Assembly (NCBI GenBank): GCA_964525555.1
Contig: CAZGHN010000013.1
Span: forward strand, 1-64,000
DNA from: JAFGHJ01 sp964525555
GTDB taxonomy: Bacteria; Hydrothermota; UBA3072
DNA: 64,000 nt
Direction: 5' to 3'
Shown here: positions 33,857 to 45,224 of the stretch, piece by piece
Numbering within the stretch: the stretch's first letter is position 1
How the letters are laid out: every line of letters begins with the position of its first letter
Position numbers and translations under genes: made by a program
Notes under the pieces: generated by a model
Seen by the model: only the letters and a program-made list of their open reading frames with translations
Told to the model about the DNA's origin: nothing
Databases searched by the model: none

Positions 33857-35221
33857 ATGGCATCCTTTTATTTCTCGACTCATCTAACAATTAAACAAAC
33901 TCTAATGAAAAAAATCCTACTCATTTCTTATTTGGTATTTGCCTTGCTAAGTGCTTCCGGTCAAACAACTATCTCAGTAATTAAACCATACGGTGGAAGA
34001 GTTGATTGGCGCACCACCAATAATCAAATAGCTTATGATATGACTGACCTTAGTGGTTACTTCAATGTCTACAAAACCGACACAAGCGGTATTCCTACCA
34101 TTAACATTACAAACAAACCAAATGCGCCGCAGAAACATAAGGGAAATCCTACTTGGCATCCATCAGGCGATTGGATTATCTTTCAAGCAGAAATCGACAC
34201 AATTCCAGATCTGCTTGACCCCGTTGCAACCCCAGGAATAGGTGCCTATAATAATTTGTGGGCGACCGATAGCGCTGGAAATCAATTCTGGCAACTTACT
34301 TTTCTTCCTCCAACTTTTCCAGCTACAGGTGTCTTGCACCCGCATTTTTCAAATAATGGCACCAAAGTAGTTTGGGCGCAAATGTTAGATAACTCAGGGC
34401 CTAATAATAATTGGTTTATAAAGATTGCCGATTTTGTTGTGACCTCAGGAGTGCCTTCACTTCAAAACATTCAGACACTTCATCCGGGAACAACATTTCC
34501 AACCTTATACGAAACACATGGATTTTCTCCTGGTGATAGTATCATTACGTTTTCCTCAACAATAAATAATCCAAGGTTATATGAATGGGATGTATTTACT
34601 TATAACCTCAATTCTTCTCAGCTAACAAATTTAACCAACTCAACAGACTGGGATGAATTTGCTTCTATTTCACCAGAAGGAACTAAAATAGTTTGGGCTA
34701 CAAGCAAAAATATCACATGGGATACAGCATATATTGAATCTCTTAGAATGGAATGGTGGCAAATGGATGTAAATGGAGACAATAAAACTCAACTCACTCA
34801 TTTCAACACAGTCGGATTTCCCGAATACACCCCGGGTAGAAATACCGCAGCTGATCTTAGCTGGGGAACGACAGGCAATGAGTTTATAGGACTTGTGCAG
34901 GGCAATAATCCTGCTTTTGGAAAAGATGTAAAAGTAACAATCAATACTACAGGATTGAATGATGTAACAATTGACAATGAAATATTAATTAGAATTTTTC
35001 CAAACCCTTTTACATATTTTACAACTTTTTCATTTGGTACCACTGTAGTAAATGCTGAGATAAACATTTACAACTCTTGTGGAGAAAAAGTAAAAACAAT
35101 AAATCATATTTCTGGAGACAGAATATTAATATTTAGAGAAAATTTATGTCAAGGGATTTACTTTTATGAATTGAAGCAGGATAAATATATTTTCACCGGC
35201 AAGTTACTAATTGTTGACTAA
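33857..35221 (+). CDS. Secreted PD40-type beta-propeller with C-terminal sorting domain
   Basis: 454 residues. The signal peptide begins at the second ATG (33905, MKKILLISYLVFALLSASGQ), but AAGGAG sits before the first ATG at 33857, so the exact start is uncertain. The body has TolB/PD40-like blades (HPSGDWIIFQAE, SPEGTKIVWATSK). The C-terminus (RIFPNPFTYFTTFSF, EINIYNSCGEKVKTI, CQGIYFYELKQD) is a type A sorting domain of the type IX secretion system, so the protein is likely released or anchored at the surface. Its composition resembles Bacteroidetes proteins, so transfer is possible. It differs from the propellers at 58-64 kb. Confidence 0.87.
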   Translation: MASFYFSTHLTIKQTLMKKILLISYLVFALLSASGQTTISVIKPYGGRVDWRTTNNQIAYDMTDLSGYFNVYKTDTSGIPTINITNKPNAPQKHKGNPTWHPSGDWIIFQAEIDTIPDLLDPVATPGIGAYNNLWATDSAGNQFWQLTFLPPTFPATGVLHPHFSNNGTKVVWAQMLDNSGPNNNWFIKIADFVVTSGVPSLQNIQTLHPGTTFPTLYETHGFSPGDSIITFSSTINNPRLYEWDVFTYNLNSSQLTNLTNSTDWDEFASISPEGTKIVWATSKNITWDTAYIESLRMEWWQMDVNGDNKTQLTHFNTVGFPEYTPGRNTAADLSWGTTGNEFIGLVQGNNPAFGKDVKVTINTTGLNDVTIDNEILIRIFPNPFTYFTTFSFGTTVVNAEINIYNSCGEKVKTINHISGDRILIFRENLCQGIYFYELKQDKYIFTGKLLIVD

Positions 35222-35411
35222 GGAAATTAGGAACGCATCTTTTTCTTTGAAAGGTGCCAAGTTAAGAAGTGGGGTTAAATTAATTCTTTTTACCTCTTAT
35301 TAATATTAAAAATATCTCTGGGTAACTTTTTCTTGTTTGTTTTCTTTTTCTTCTTTTGATGTTTCTTGCATATTGTATTATATTGAAGTCCGGTCCCCTA
35401 TTCTTAGTTAA

Positions 35412-35447
35412 TAGTCCGAGGAAATTCCCGGACTAGACCTTTTTTTA
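35412..35447 (+). terminator. Terminator-like hairpin downstream of the propeller gene
   Basis: TAGTCCG (35412-35418) pairs with CGGACTA (35429-35435), with an inner GGAA/TTCC, and is followed by GACC and a run of seven T. It lies 190 bp beyond the stop. An earlier GTCCGG (35389-35394) could pair alternatively with the right arm. Confidence 0.65.
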
Positions 35448-35670
35448 ATACTTTATATACTATTACAGCTAATTTTCTCCCGGATGCAATACTTGCAACT
35501 TGAGTTCCGGCTTTCCTTTTAATTCTGTTATAATATTGTCTGAAATTTAGCAGAGATTTTTACTTAAACGCCATTATTCTCAGGAATAATTTGTTTCTAA
35601 TCATTGCAATTGCTGTATTGACAGTATTTAAGTATAAGAATTTAGGCGTAGACAGAAAAAATTTTCACTC

Positions 35671-35698
35671 TTGACAAAACAACACAATACTTTATATT
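35671..35698 (+). promoter_or_regulatory. Distal 23S rRNA promoter (P1)
   Basis: TTGACA (35671-35676) and TATATT (35693-35698) are 16 nt apart, about 185 bp before the mature 23S. Confidence 0.55.
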
Positions 35699-35806
35699 AA
35701 TAGTAAAGACTTAGTAAGTTTGCTTTTAAGAGTTTTACGAAGATTGGCTTAAAGTTCTGAAGGGTCAAAAAGGGTTTTTGTTGTTATTTTTTTTGAGAAA
35801 AACCCC

Positions 35807-35834
35807 TTGACAAATCGGAAATAAATTATAATAA
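35807..35834 (+). promoter_or_regulatory. Proximal 23S rRNA promoter (P2)
   Basis: TTGACA (35807-35812) is followed after 16 nt by TAATAA within an overlapping TATAATAATAA stretch. Transcription would begin near 35840, at the start of the processing stem. No 16S rRNA lies upstream, so this promoter serves 23S alone. Confidence 0.6.
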
Positions 35835-35841
35835 TAAAACC

Positions 35842-35872
35842 TGTTCTTTGATAATTGAATAGATAATAGATG
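35842..35872 (+). other. 23S rRNA processing stem, 5' arm, with boxA-like TGTTCTTTGA
   Basis: These 31 nt are complementary along their full length to 38906-38936, with three G-U pairs. The arm begins with TGTTCTTTGA, a boxA-like antitermination word common in rRNA leaders. The duplex would loop out the 23S precursor for RNase III-type cleavage. Confidence 0.85.
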
Positions 35873-35881
35873 TTAGACTTT

Positions 35882-38894
<3,013 letters not shown>

Positions 38895-38905
38895 TTTATA
38901 AAATA

Positions 38906-38936
38906 CATCTATTATTTGTTCAATTATCAGAGAACA
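38906..38936 (+). other. 23S rRNA processing stem, 3' arm
   Basis: Pairs with 35842-35872 over 31 positions with only G-U exceptions. There is no 5S rRNA between this arm and the terminator. Confidence 0.85.
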
Positions 38937-38942
38937 ATAAAC

Positions 38943-38972
38943 AAAAAAACCGGCTTTGCCGGTTTTTTTGTT
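38943..38972 (+). terminator. Terminator of the 23S rRNA unit
   Basis: AAAAAAACCGGC (38943-38954) and GCCGGTTTTTTT (38958-38969) form a 12-bp stem with a TTT loop and a T-rich tail. It ends transcription right after the processing stem. Confidence 0.9.
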
Positions 38973-38976
38973 TTTA

Positions 38977-39182
38977 TAGCCACTGATTCTCACGGATAAA
39001 CACGGATTCCCTACCCATCCCAAAACTAATCTTTATGTACAACAATATAGTTTAAGAAAACAGTGTGTCTCAGTGTTAATCCGTAACCAATTATTCGGTG
39101 GTGCGAGGTCGGGTTTTAAACAAACAAAAATCTTTTTTGTTTTTCTCTGTGTTACTCTGTGTCCTCTGTGGTTCAAAATTTT
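38977..39182. repeat. Dispersed intergenic repeat cluster after the 23S gene
   Basis: Contains ccactgattctcacggataaacacgg, gtgtctcagtgttaatccg and ttctctgtgttactctgtgtcctctgtggtt, all members of the window-wide families. No gene is present between the 23S terminator and ndk. Confidence 0.65.
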
Positions 39183-39195
39183 GGGGTGCAAAATC

Positions 39196-39223
39196 TTGAC
39201 ATTTAATTCGTATTAAATATTTT
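39196..39223 (+). promoter_or_regulatory. Promoter of ndk (leaderless geometry)
   Basis: TTGACA (39196-39201) and TATTTT (39218-39223) are 16 nt apart. The ATG at 39229 follows after 5 nt without a ribosome site. Confidence 0.5.
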
Positions 39224-39228
39224 AAAAT

Positions 39229-39636
39229 ATGGAGCAAACTTTACTTCTAATAAAACCTGACGCTATAGAAAGAAAACTTATAGGCAAAATAATTTCTCGT
39301 TTAGAAGAAACATCACTTCGAATTTTAAACATAAAAATGGTTATGTTTACAAGAGAAATGACTGAACAATTTTATGGCGAACACAAGGGCGAAGAGTTCT
39401 ACGAGAGACTTATCAATTACATGGCAAACAAAAAAGTCGTTGCTTTAAGACTGGAAGGAATGGAAGCGATAAAAACCTTAAGAAATTTAGTCGGGGCAAC
39501 AGACCCGAAGAAAGCAGAAAAAAACACAATACGGGCGGACTTTGGCCTTGGAACGCCTCAAAACAGTGTCCACGCCTCGGATTCGGCTAAATCCGCGGAA
39601 AGGGAGATTGAATTCTTCTTCGGGGAAAACTTTTGA
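39229..39636 (+). CDS. ndk: Nucleoside diphosphate kinase
   Basis: 135 residues. It transfers the gamma phosphate between nucleoside triphosphates and diphosphates through a phosphohistidine. The catalytic histidine is H115 in NSVHASDSA. The ATP-binding start TLLLIKPDAIERKLIG, the Arg in NTIRADFG and the final REIEFFF are present. The family word HGSDS reads HASDS here, a small departure. It is expressed alone from a promoter abutting the ATG. Confidence 0.96.
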   Translation: MEQTLLLIKPDAIERKLIGKIISRLEETSLRILNIKMVMFTREMTEQFYGEHKGEEFYERLINYMANKKVVALRLEGMEAIKTLRNLVGATDPKKAEKNTIRADFGLGTPQNSVHASDSAKSAEREIEFFFGENF

Positions 39637-39639
39637 ACC

Positions 39640-39720
39640 GCAAAGATCACACAGATTTTTTATTTTTTTAACTACTTACTACTATCTACTCACTACTCCC
39701 TATTACCTCCTTGCAAATAA
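39640..39720. repeat. Low-complexity 'ctactcactactccctatta' and 'cgcaaagatcacacag' repeat
   Basis: The ndk-rsmD gap begins with ccgcaaagatcacacagattttt, a relative of the dispersed repeats, followed by acttactactatctactcactactccc-type reiterated sequence. No gene is evident. Confidence 0.4.
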
Positions 39721-39773
39721 GAAAAACGTTTCTATATTAAATATATTCTTAATAAAATCAGGAGAAAATTCAA

Positions 39774-40283
39774 ATGAATATAATAGGAGGTATAGCTAAG
39801 GGACATAAAATTTTCGCTCCCGATAATATAAGACCAACAAGAGGAAAAGTACGAGAAGCTCTTTTTTCAATGATAAACGTAAACGGAAAAGCTTTCTTGG
39901 ATTTGTTTGCGGGCTCTGGTGCAGTAGGTATAGAAGCCCTGTCCAGAGGCGCGTCAAGAGCTGTATTCGTAGAAAGGTCGCGTAAAGCGGCAACCTATAT
40001 AAAAAGGAACTTAGAAAAAACGAATCTTAAAGGAGAAATTATAAATAAATCAGTATCTGCCACTTTAGAAAATCTCGAAGATACCTTTGATTTTATCTTT
40101 ATGGATCCCCCATATAAGACAGAATTGGTCATGAAAACCTTAAAAAAAATCGACGTTGTTTTAAAAAAAGACTCAATAATAATTGTTGAGTGCCCGTCGA
40201 ATGAGGAGTTCGAATATAATGGATTTAAAATTATTAAGAGTAAGGTATATGGAGATACTTCTCTCACGTTCTTAAGAAAATGA
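39774..40283 (+). CDS. rsmD: 16S rRNA (guanine966-N2)-methyltransferase
   Basis: 169 residues, Rossmann-fold methyltransferase. The RsmD start (IIGGIAKGHKI, RPTRGKVREALFSMI), SAM-binding LDLFAGSGAVGIEALSRG and catalytic MDPPY are all visible. AGGAGA precedes the ATG. The stop overlaps the coaD start in an ATGA, a pair commonly found together. Confidence 0.95.
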   Translation: MNIIGGIAKGHKIFAPDNIRPTRGKVREALFSMINVNGKAFLDLFAGSGAVGIEALSRGASRAVFVERSRKAATYIKRNLEKTNLKGEIINKSVSATLENLEDTFDFIFMDPPYKTELVMKTLKKIDVVLKKDSIIIVECPSNEEFEYNGFKIIKSKVYGDTSLTFLRK

Positions 40284-40783
40284 AAACGGCAATATACCCC
40301 GGTACATTTGACCCTATTACAAACGGTCATATAGATATCGTCAATCGAGCCTTAAAAATATTCGACCACCTGACGATAGTTGTTGCCCAACATTATGCAA
40401 AACATTTTCTTTTTTCCGCCGAGGAGAGGAAAGAACTATGCGAACTGGCAACAAAAGATATTCCAAATGTCGAGGTAAAAATATGGGAAGGCCTTTTGGC
40501 TGAATATGTAAAAACAAATAAAGCTGATGCGATCATAAGGGGAATGCGGGCTCTTTCCGATTTCGAATATGAATTTCAAATGGGAATGATGCACAGAAAA
40601 CTCTCCATGGATATAGAGATTATATACTTCTTCCCGGATGAAAAATATGTTTTTCTCTCTTCAAGTTCAGTTAAGGAAGTTGCCCTTCTCAACGGAGATA
40701 TATCCGAGTTCGTTCCTGAGGAAATAGGAAAAAGATTAAAGGAACGGCTGGCAAAAAGCCACACCCGGGAGCAATTACAATAA
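40280..40783 (+). CDS. coaD: Phosphopantetheine adenylyltransferase
   Basis: 167 residues. It catalyses the penultimate step of coenzyme A synthesis, adenylylating 4'-phosphopantetheine. The nucleotidyltransferase motif is YPGTFDPITNGHIDI, with AIIRGMRALSDFEYE and a late SSSSVKEVA. Its ATG overlaps rsmD by 4 bp, and its TAA overlaps the inferred ATA start of obg in the word ATAA. Confidence 0.96.
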   Translation: MKTAIYPGTFDPITNGHIDIVNRALKIFDHLTIVVAQHYAKHFLFSAEERKELCELATKDIPNVEVKIWEGLLAEYVKTNKADAIIRGMRALSDFEYEFQMGMMHRKLSMDIEIIYFFPDEKYVFLSSSSVKEVALLNGDISEFVPEEIGKRLKERLAKSHTREQLQ

Positions 40784-41781
40784 GTTCATATCAAATATCA
40801 ATAGAAGTAAAAGCAGGGAGAGGAGGGGACGGACTTGTGGGTTTCAGCCATTTACCTAAACAGCCCAAAGGCGGCCCGGACGGGGGGGACGGAGGAAAAG
40901 GCGGAGATATTTATATCCAAGCTTCAGAAGCATACCCTTCTTTTGAACATCTTCATAAAGGAACTGTTTTTAAAGCAGAAGACGGCAAACCGGGCGGTAA
41001 AAACAAGAGACACGGCAAAAATGGTAAGGATCTTGTAATATCCGTACCCATCGGAACCACAATTTACAAAGAAAATGAAAAAGATTCTTTAGCAGACTTA
41101 ATATCCGATGGTGAAAAAATTAAAGTCGCAGAAGGCGGAAGAGGAGGTAAGGGAAATATAAATTTCGCAACTTCCACAAATCAGGCTCCGCGCAAAGCAA
41201 CGCCGGGTAAAGAAGGAACAAAGGCCGTTCTTAACTTGATGCTCAGCCCTAAAGCAGATATCGTCGTAATAGGTCCTCCAAATTCCGGAAAATCTTCATT
41301 GATAGCCTATATTACCGGAAATTCACCAAAAATAGCAAGTTATCCCTTTACTACAAAAAGGCCAAGACTATGGACTTATATGCAAGACTTCAACAGATAC
41401 ACTTTAATGGATACACCGCCTTTAGTGCCGGAAATAATTGAAGACATCAAAACACTTCTAAAGAGAGCAAAAACACTGCTCATTGCAATAGATAGCAACC
41501 GATTTGAAACTTTTAATAAAATAAAACCCCTGCTAAACGAAATAACGGAATATTTTGAAACATTACCAAACACTAAAATCGGAATCGTGCTGACAAAAAT
41601 CGATAAAGTGGCTTCTTCTGCTAATCTTTCTACTCCATACCCAATTTTTCCCGTATCTGTCGAAAACGAAGATGGAGTAAAAGAATTGAAAGAGTTTTTG
41701 TTAACGAAGATTAGCCGCGAAGGCACTAAGACACAAATAAAAAACCAATCTATTGACAACGAAACACACAAAATACACTAA
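40780..41781 (+). CDS. obg: Obg-family GTPase with degenerate switch II (inferred ATA start)
   Basis: The N-terminal glycine-rich Obg fold is clear (SIEVKAGRGGDGLVGF, PKGGPDGGDGGKGG, GGRGGKGNINFA), followed by a G domain with Walker A GPPNSGKSS. The Obg fold needs about 19 residues upstream of the first conventional start (GTG 40837). In that frame the ATA at 40780 gives the same spacing to the conserved Lys-Gly core as other Obg proteins, sits 8 nt after GGGAG, and overlaps the coaD stop. G3 reads DTPPL instead of DxPGLIEGA, about six residues are missing from switch II, and G4 reads TKID rather than NKxD. There is no OCT domain. GTP turnover may therefore be altered. Confidence 0.88.
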   Translation: MSSYQISIEVKAGRGGDGLVGFSHLPKQPKGGPDGGDGGKGGDIYIQASEAYPSFEHLHKGTVFKAEDGKPGGKNKRHGKNGKDLVISVPIGTTIYKENEKDSLADLISDGEKIKVAEGGRGGKGNINFATSTNQAPRKATPGKEGTKAVLNLMLSPKADIVVIGPPNSGKSSLIAYITGNSPKIASYPFTTKRPRLWTYMQDFNRYTLMDTPPLVPEIIEDIKTLLKRAKTLLIAIDSNRFETFNKIKPLLNEITEYFETLPNTKIGIVLTKIDKVASSANLSTPYPIFPVSVENEDGVKELKEFLLTKISREGTKTQIKNQSIDNETHKIH

Positions 41782-41824
41782 ACCCAACCACACCAATTAG
41801 TTTCGTATTTTTAATTACCAATAT

Positions 41825-41956
41825 ACTTTTTTGTCTTTTTCTCTGTGGTCTCTGTGTCTCCGTGTGAGAATAATTTGGGCTGTGGGTTGGGAAAAACAAC
41901 AAAAATTTTCCTGTGTTCTCTGTGTGTTTTGTTTTTCTCTGTGGCCTCTGTGGTAA
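41825..41956. repeat. Dispersed 'tctctgtggtctctgtgtc' repeat cluster
   Basis: Three reiterations of ttctctgtggtctctgtg-type sequence (about 41835, 41910 and 41936) separate obg from dprA. A long frame through this stretch adds a false N-terminus to dprA. Confidence 0.7.
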
Positions 41957-41971
41957 ATATTCTTGTAAAGA

Positions 41972-42000
41972 TTGCGAAAATCAAACCAAATTACTATAAT
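41972..42000 (+). promoter_or_regulatory. Promoter of dprA (leaderless geometry)
   Basis: TTGCGA (41972-41977) and TATAAT (41995-42000) are 17 nt apart, and the ATG at 42007 is 6 nt beyond. This decides the start of dprA. Confidence 0.6.
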
Positions 42001-42006
42001 TCGCAT

Positions 42007-43086
42007 ATGATAAAAGAATCAAATCTTCTTAAATTATCGAACATCAAAATGAAATCTTCGAGATTAAAAAAGATCATCATCCGTAACGAAAATTTTCTCG
42101 AGGAAAAAGATTTCATTGAAAGACTTATCGAAAATGAAGAGATACGAAAAGAAGAAATATTAAAATCCAATAAAATTTCTCTCCTCGAAAAGCAACTTCG
42201 GATATTAAACAACCAGGATGTCAGAATACTTACAATATTCGATAAAGACTATCCTTCAAATTTGACAAAATTAGAAGATGCTCCGCCTATTCTTTATTGC
42301 AGAGGAAATCTTTTACCAAAAGACGAATGTGCAGTATCAATCGTTGGGACGAGAAATGCGACGGATTATGGTAGGAACGTTACAAGAACACTGGCAAAAA
42401 AACTTGCAGAACATGGAATTACGATTGTAAGCGGTATGGCAATGGGTATCGACACCCAGGCCCACATGGGGGCCCTCGAAGGCATAGGAAGAACCCTGGC
42501 TGTAATGGGAACAGGAATAGACTTGGTTTATCCTGCCTCCAACAGAAACCTCGCAAAGAAGATTGCGGAAAACGGCTGTCTGATAACGGAACTCTCCCCC
42601 CTTTCACCTCCTCTACCATATCACTTTCCCTCAAGGAATAGAATTATAAGCGGACTTTCCAAAGCTGTTATCGCGGTAGAAGCCGGAGAGAGAAGTGGAG
42701 TCTTTTCTACGGTAAAATGGGCGCTGGATTATGGAAGAGATGTGTACGCCTTACCAGGAGACATTTACAGAAAAGTCTCGGAAGGTACAAATAAACTGAT
42801 AAAAAACGGCGCGATACCTTTGACAAGCTATAAAGATATCCTGGAAAACACCAACTTCAAAATCAAAGAAGAAAAAAAAGAAGAAATTATAAAAAAACTT
42901 CCCGACTTAAACGAGCATGAAAAATTAGTCTACGAAGCCCTTGAGCAAAAACCAAAAAGTACAGATATACTGGCAGGAGAAACAAACCTTTCACCACAGA
43001 TTATTATGACTACTATAGCTTTACTTGAACTCAAAGGTCTATCAAGAGAAATTCCGGGTAAAAGATTTATACGAGAGGAACAATGA
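42007..43086 (+). CDS. dprA: DNA-processing protein DprA
   Basis: 359 residues from ATG 42007, chosen because the promoter ends at 42000 and the upstream frame is repeat sequence. DprA binds incoming single-stranded DNA and loads RecA. The Rossmann core is visible: VSIVGTRNATDYGRN, VSGMAMGIDTQAHMGAL, GTGIDLVYPASN, FPSRNRIISGLS and VEAGERSGVFSTVKWAL. The C-terminal ~60 residues form a winged helix (LNEHEKLVYEALEQKP). The two PilT ATPases at 49-51 kb are consistent with natural competence. The stop overlaps coaX by 4 bp. Confidence 0.93.
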   Translation: MIKESNLLKLSNIKMKSSRLKKIIIRNENFLEEKDFIERLIENEEIRKEEILKSNKISLLEKQLRILNNQDVRILTIFDKDYPSNLTKLEDAPPILYCRGNLLPKDECAVSIVGTRNATDYGRNVTRTLAKKLAEHGITIVSGMAMGIDTQAHMGALEGIGRTLAVMGTGIDLVYPASNRNLAKKIAENGCLITELSPLSPPLPYHFPSRNRIISGLSKAVIAVEAGERSGVFSTVKWALDYGRDVYALPGDIYRKVSEGTNKLIKNGAIPLTSYKDILENTNFKIKEEKKEEIIKKLPDLNEHEKLVYEALEQKPKSTDILAGETNLSPQIIMTTIALLELKGLSREIPGKRFIREEQ

Positions 43087-43766
43087 TTGGAATAATAGAC
43101 ATAGGGAACTCAACATATCACTGCGGATTATTCAAAGGAAATTCTTTATTTAAGGAAAAAAGAACGATTATACCATCGGACCTTAAAGAAATTTTTTCCG
43201 AGACCGAAAAAATCCTATGTATCTCTGTTGTTCCTTCAAAGAAAAAAACGATAGAAGAAATTATTACTCCTAAGATGATTTCTTTCCCCTCAAAACTAAT
43301 CGAGTCAGACTATAAATCAAAACCCGGTGAGGACAGATTGGCTAATGGACTGGGCGTAAAAGATATATTGCCTGCAATTGTCGTTGACTGCGGAAGCACA
43401 ATTACAATCGATGCGTATAGCATTACAAGGAAGCCCGGTTTCCTTGTAAAATTTAATGGTGGGGCAATAATGCCCGGTTTAATTCCCTTTTTTTCTTCTG
43501 TATCAAACGCTGGCAGTCAACTCCCTTCAATAAAACCTGAACTCCTAGATAAAATAGGAAAAAGTACAGAAGAATGTATTAAATTAGGTGCATATGGAAG
43601 CCTCGTTGGAGGAATTAAGGAAATTTTGGATAGATTGGATTACAAAAACAAAAAATTAATATTCACGGGCGGAGACGGGGCAGTTTTTTCCAAATATTTT
43701 AAAGCTAAATACGACCCACGCCTTACGCTAAAGGGGGGACTGGTTGCCTATAACAAAATCTCCTGA
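43083..43766 (+). CDS. coaX: Type III pantothenate kinase
   Basis: 227 residues, ASKHA fold. It phosphorylates pantothenate, the first step of coenzyme A synthesis, complementing coaD nearby. The phosphate-binding start IGIIDIGNSTYHCG, the motif GEDRLANGLG, VVDCGSTITIDA and GGAIMPGL are typical of CoaX. It overlaps both dprA (4 bp) and tsaE (23 bp). Confidence 0.93.
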   Translation: MIGIIDIGNSTYHCGLFKGNSLFKEKRTIIPSDLKEIFSETEKILCISVVPSKKKTIEEIITPKMISFPSKLIESDYKSKPGEDRLANGLGVKDILPAIVVDCGSTITIDAYSITRKPGFLVKFNGGAIMPGLIPFFSSVSNAGSQLPSIKPELLDKIGKSTEECIKLGAYGSLVGGIKEILDRLDYKNKKLIFTGGDGAVFSKYFKAKYDPRLTLKGGLVAYNKIS

Positions 43767-44154
43767 AGAAACCATGCTTTTGGCCGAAGATCTTGTCAAA
43801 AGCATAACTTCACCAGTATGTATCGCACTTATAGGAGAACTCGGTGCAGGTAAAACTGTCTTTGTCAAGGGACTCGCAAAAGGGCTTGGAATAGAAGAAG
43901 TTATTAAAAGTCCTACTTTCGTACTCATGCGCTCCTATAGAGGACGAATGAATTTACATCACATAGATCTTTACAGAATAAGACTTATTGACGAATTTTT
44001 ACCTTTTGAAGAAACTTTGTTGGATGAAGGAATTACAGCAATAGAGTGGGCAGAAAGAGCGACAGGCTTTCTTCCGGAAAAAAGAATAGAAGTAAAATTT
44101 AAAATGCTCTCCGGGAACAGCAGAGAAATTATTATAAATGATATTAGGCATTGA
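43744..44154 (+). CDS. tsaE: tRNA threonylcarbamoyladenosine biosynthesis ATPase TsaE
   Basis: 136 residues. Walker A is GELGAGKTVFVKG, followed by SPTFVLMRSYRG, HIDLYRI and IEWAERA, all TsaE signatures. It supports the TsaB-TsaD complex that makes t6A37 on ANN-decoding tRNAs. It begins at TTG inside coaX and overlaps the tsaB-rimI fusion by 17 bp. Confidence 0.94.
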   Translation: MPITKSPEETMLLAEDLVKSITSPVCIALIGELGAGKTVFVKGLAKGLGIEEVIKSPTFVLMRSYRGRMNLHHIDLYRIRLIDEFLPFEETLLDEGITAIEWAERATGFLPEKRIEVKFKMLSGNSREIIINDIRH

Positions 44155-45205
44155 CTGCAGCAGCAAAGAAGGCGGACTCGCTACGGGAGAAAATTCTTTT
44201 TATCCTCTAAAGTGGGTTGAGGATATTACCTCCAAATTAAAAGAACTCGATGTAAACGCAGGAGATATCGAGAAAATATTAATTACTCACGGACCCGGCT
44301 CTTTCACTTCCCTGCGGGTCGGACTTGTAACAGCTCAGGGCTTATCATTTCCGAAAAATACTCCAATCTTAGCGTATTCAACTTTCCTTGCGATGTTAGA
44401 AAACGGCCCCGAAGGAGATTTAATCCCTTTAATTCCGGCAAGAAGCAGAGTTGTTTATGCCGCCCATTATAGAAAAACAAACGATAACTTAAAAGAAATT
44501 TTTAAAAACACGATTTTTAAAATTGAAGATTTTATAGATTACCTGAAAAAAAACTTCAAAAAATCAAAACCTATCATCTTCGGCAGTGGAGCACAGATAA
44601 ACAAAGATTCTTTGGAAAAAAAAGGATATAATGTTTTATCCAATATGTCCAATCCTTTAGCATGTAATTTGTTCTCTCTATACAAAAAAAATACAGAACA
44701 TGTAAAAAACCCACTTACTCCTTTATATCTTTCAAGTTCAGCTGTGATAAGAAAAAGAAATGCCGCCGATATTAGAATAAGAGAAATGAAAGAAGAAGAC
44801 TTAAAGGAAATTATAGAAATCGAAAAGGATGTTTTTACGAATCCATGGCCTTACGAGTTTTTCTATCCCCATTTAATATCAGACACTTGCTTGAAATTCG
44901 TGGCAGAGCTCTCCGAAGAAATTGTAGGGTATGTCATTGGCTGCCAGGAAGAAAACAAACTTCACCTGGGCAACTTTGCTATTAAGCGAACACATTGGAG
45001 AAAAGGTTTCGGAACTAAATTATTAACTTATTTGCTGGAAAAAATCTCAAAAATATCCACAATCGATTTTTGCTATCTTGAGCACCGTGTTAAAAATGAA
45101 GCGGCATTTGAACTTTACAAGTCTTTAGGTTTTACTTACCAGGGTATAAAAAAAGATTACTATAAAGAAGGCGAAGATGCGGTTGTTATGGGAATTAAAT
45201 GTTGA
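44138..45205 (+). CDS. TsaB-RimI fusion protein
   Basis: 355 residues in two domains. Residues 1 to about 200 are TsaB (ILGIDCSSKEGG, THGPGSFTSLRVGLVTAQGL), the non-catalytic partner of TsaD in t6A formation. Residues about 208-355 are a GNAT acetyltransferase of the RimI type (IREMKEEDLKEIIEIE, NPWPYEFF, NFAIKRTHWRKGFGTKLL, NEAAFELYKSLGF). The two are usually neighbours in bacteria; here they are one chain without a stop or frameshift. No tsaD is seen in this window. Confidence 0.93.
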   Translation: MILGIDCSSKEGGLATGENSFYPLKWVEDITSKLKELDVNAGDIEKILITHGPGSFTSLRVGLVTAQGLSFPKNTPILAYSTFLAMLENGPEGDLIPLIPARSRVVYAAHYRKTNDNLKEIFKNTIFKIEDFIDYLKKNFKKSKPIIFGSGAQINKDSLEKKGYNVLSNMSNPLACNLFSLYKKNTEHVKNPLTPLYLSSSAVIRKRNAADIRIREMKEEDLKEIIEIEKDVFTNPWPYEFFYPHLISDTCLKFVAELSEEIVGYVIGCQEENKLHLGNFAIKRTHWRKGFGTKLLTYLLEKISKISTIDFCYLEHRVKNEAAFELYKSLGFTYQGIKKDYYKEGEDAVVMGIKC

Positions 45206-45224
45206 TACGGCAGGAATAAAAACA

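Noticed and set aside
38937..39228. 5S rRNA or 16S rRNA near the 23S gene
   Set aside because: The downstream gap holds only a terminator, repeats and the ndk promoter, and the upstream 660 bp holds promoters and a terminator-like hairpin.
41845..42006. Extended N-terminus for dprA
   Set aside because: The extension is translated repeat DNA and lies upstream of the promoter that places the start at 42007.
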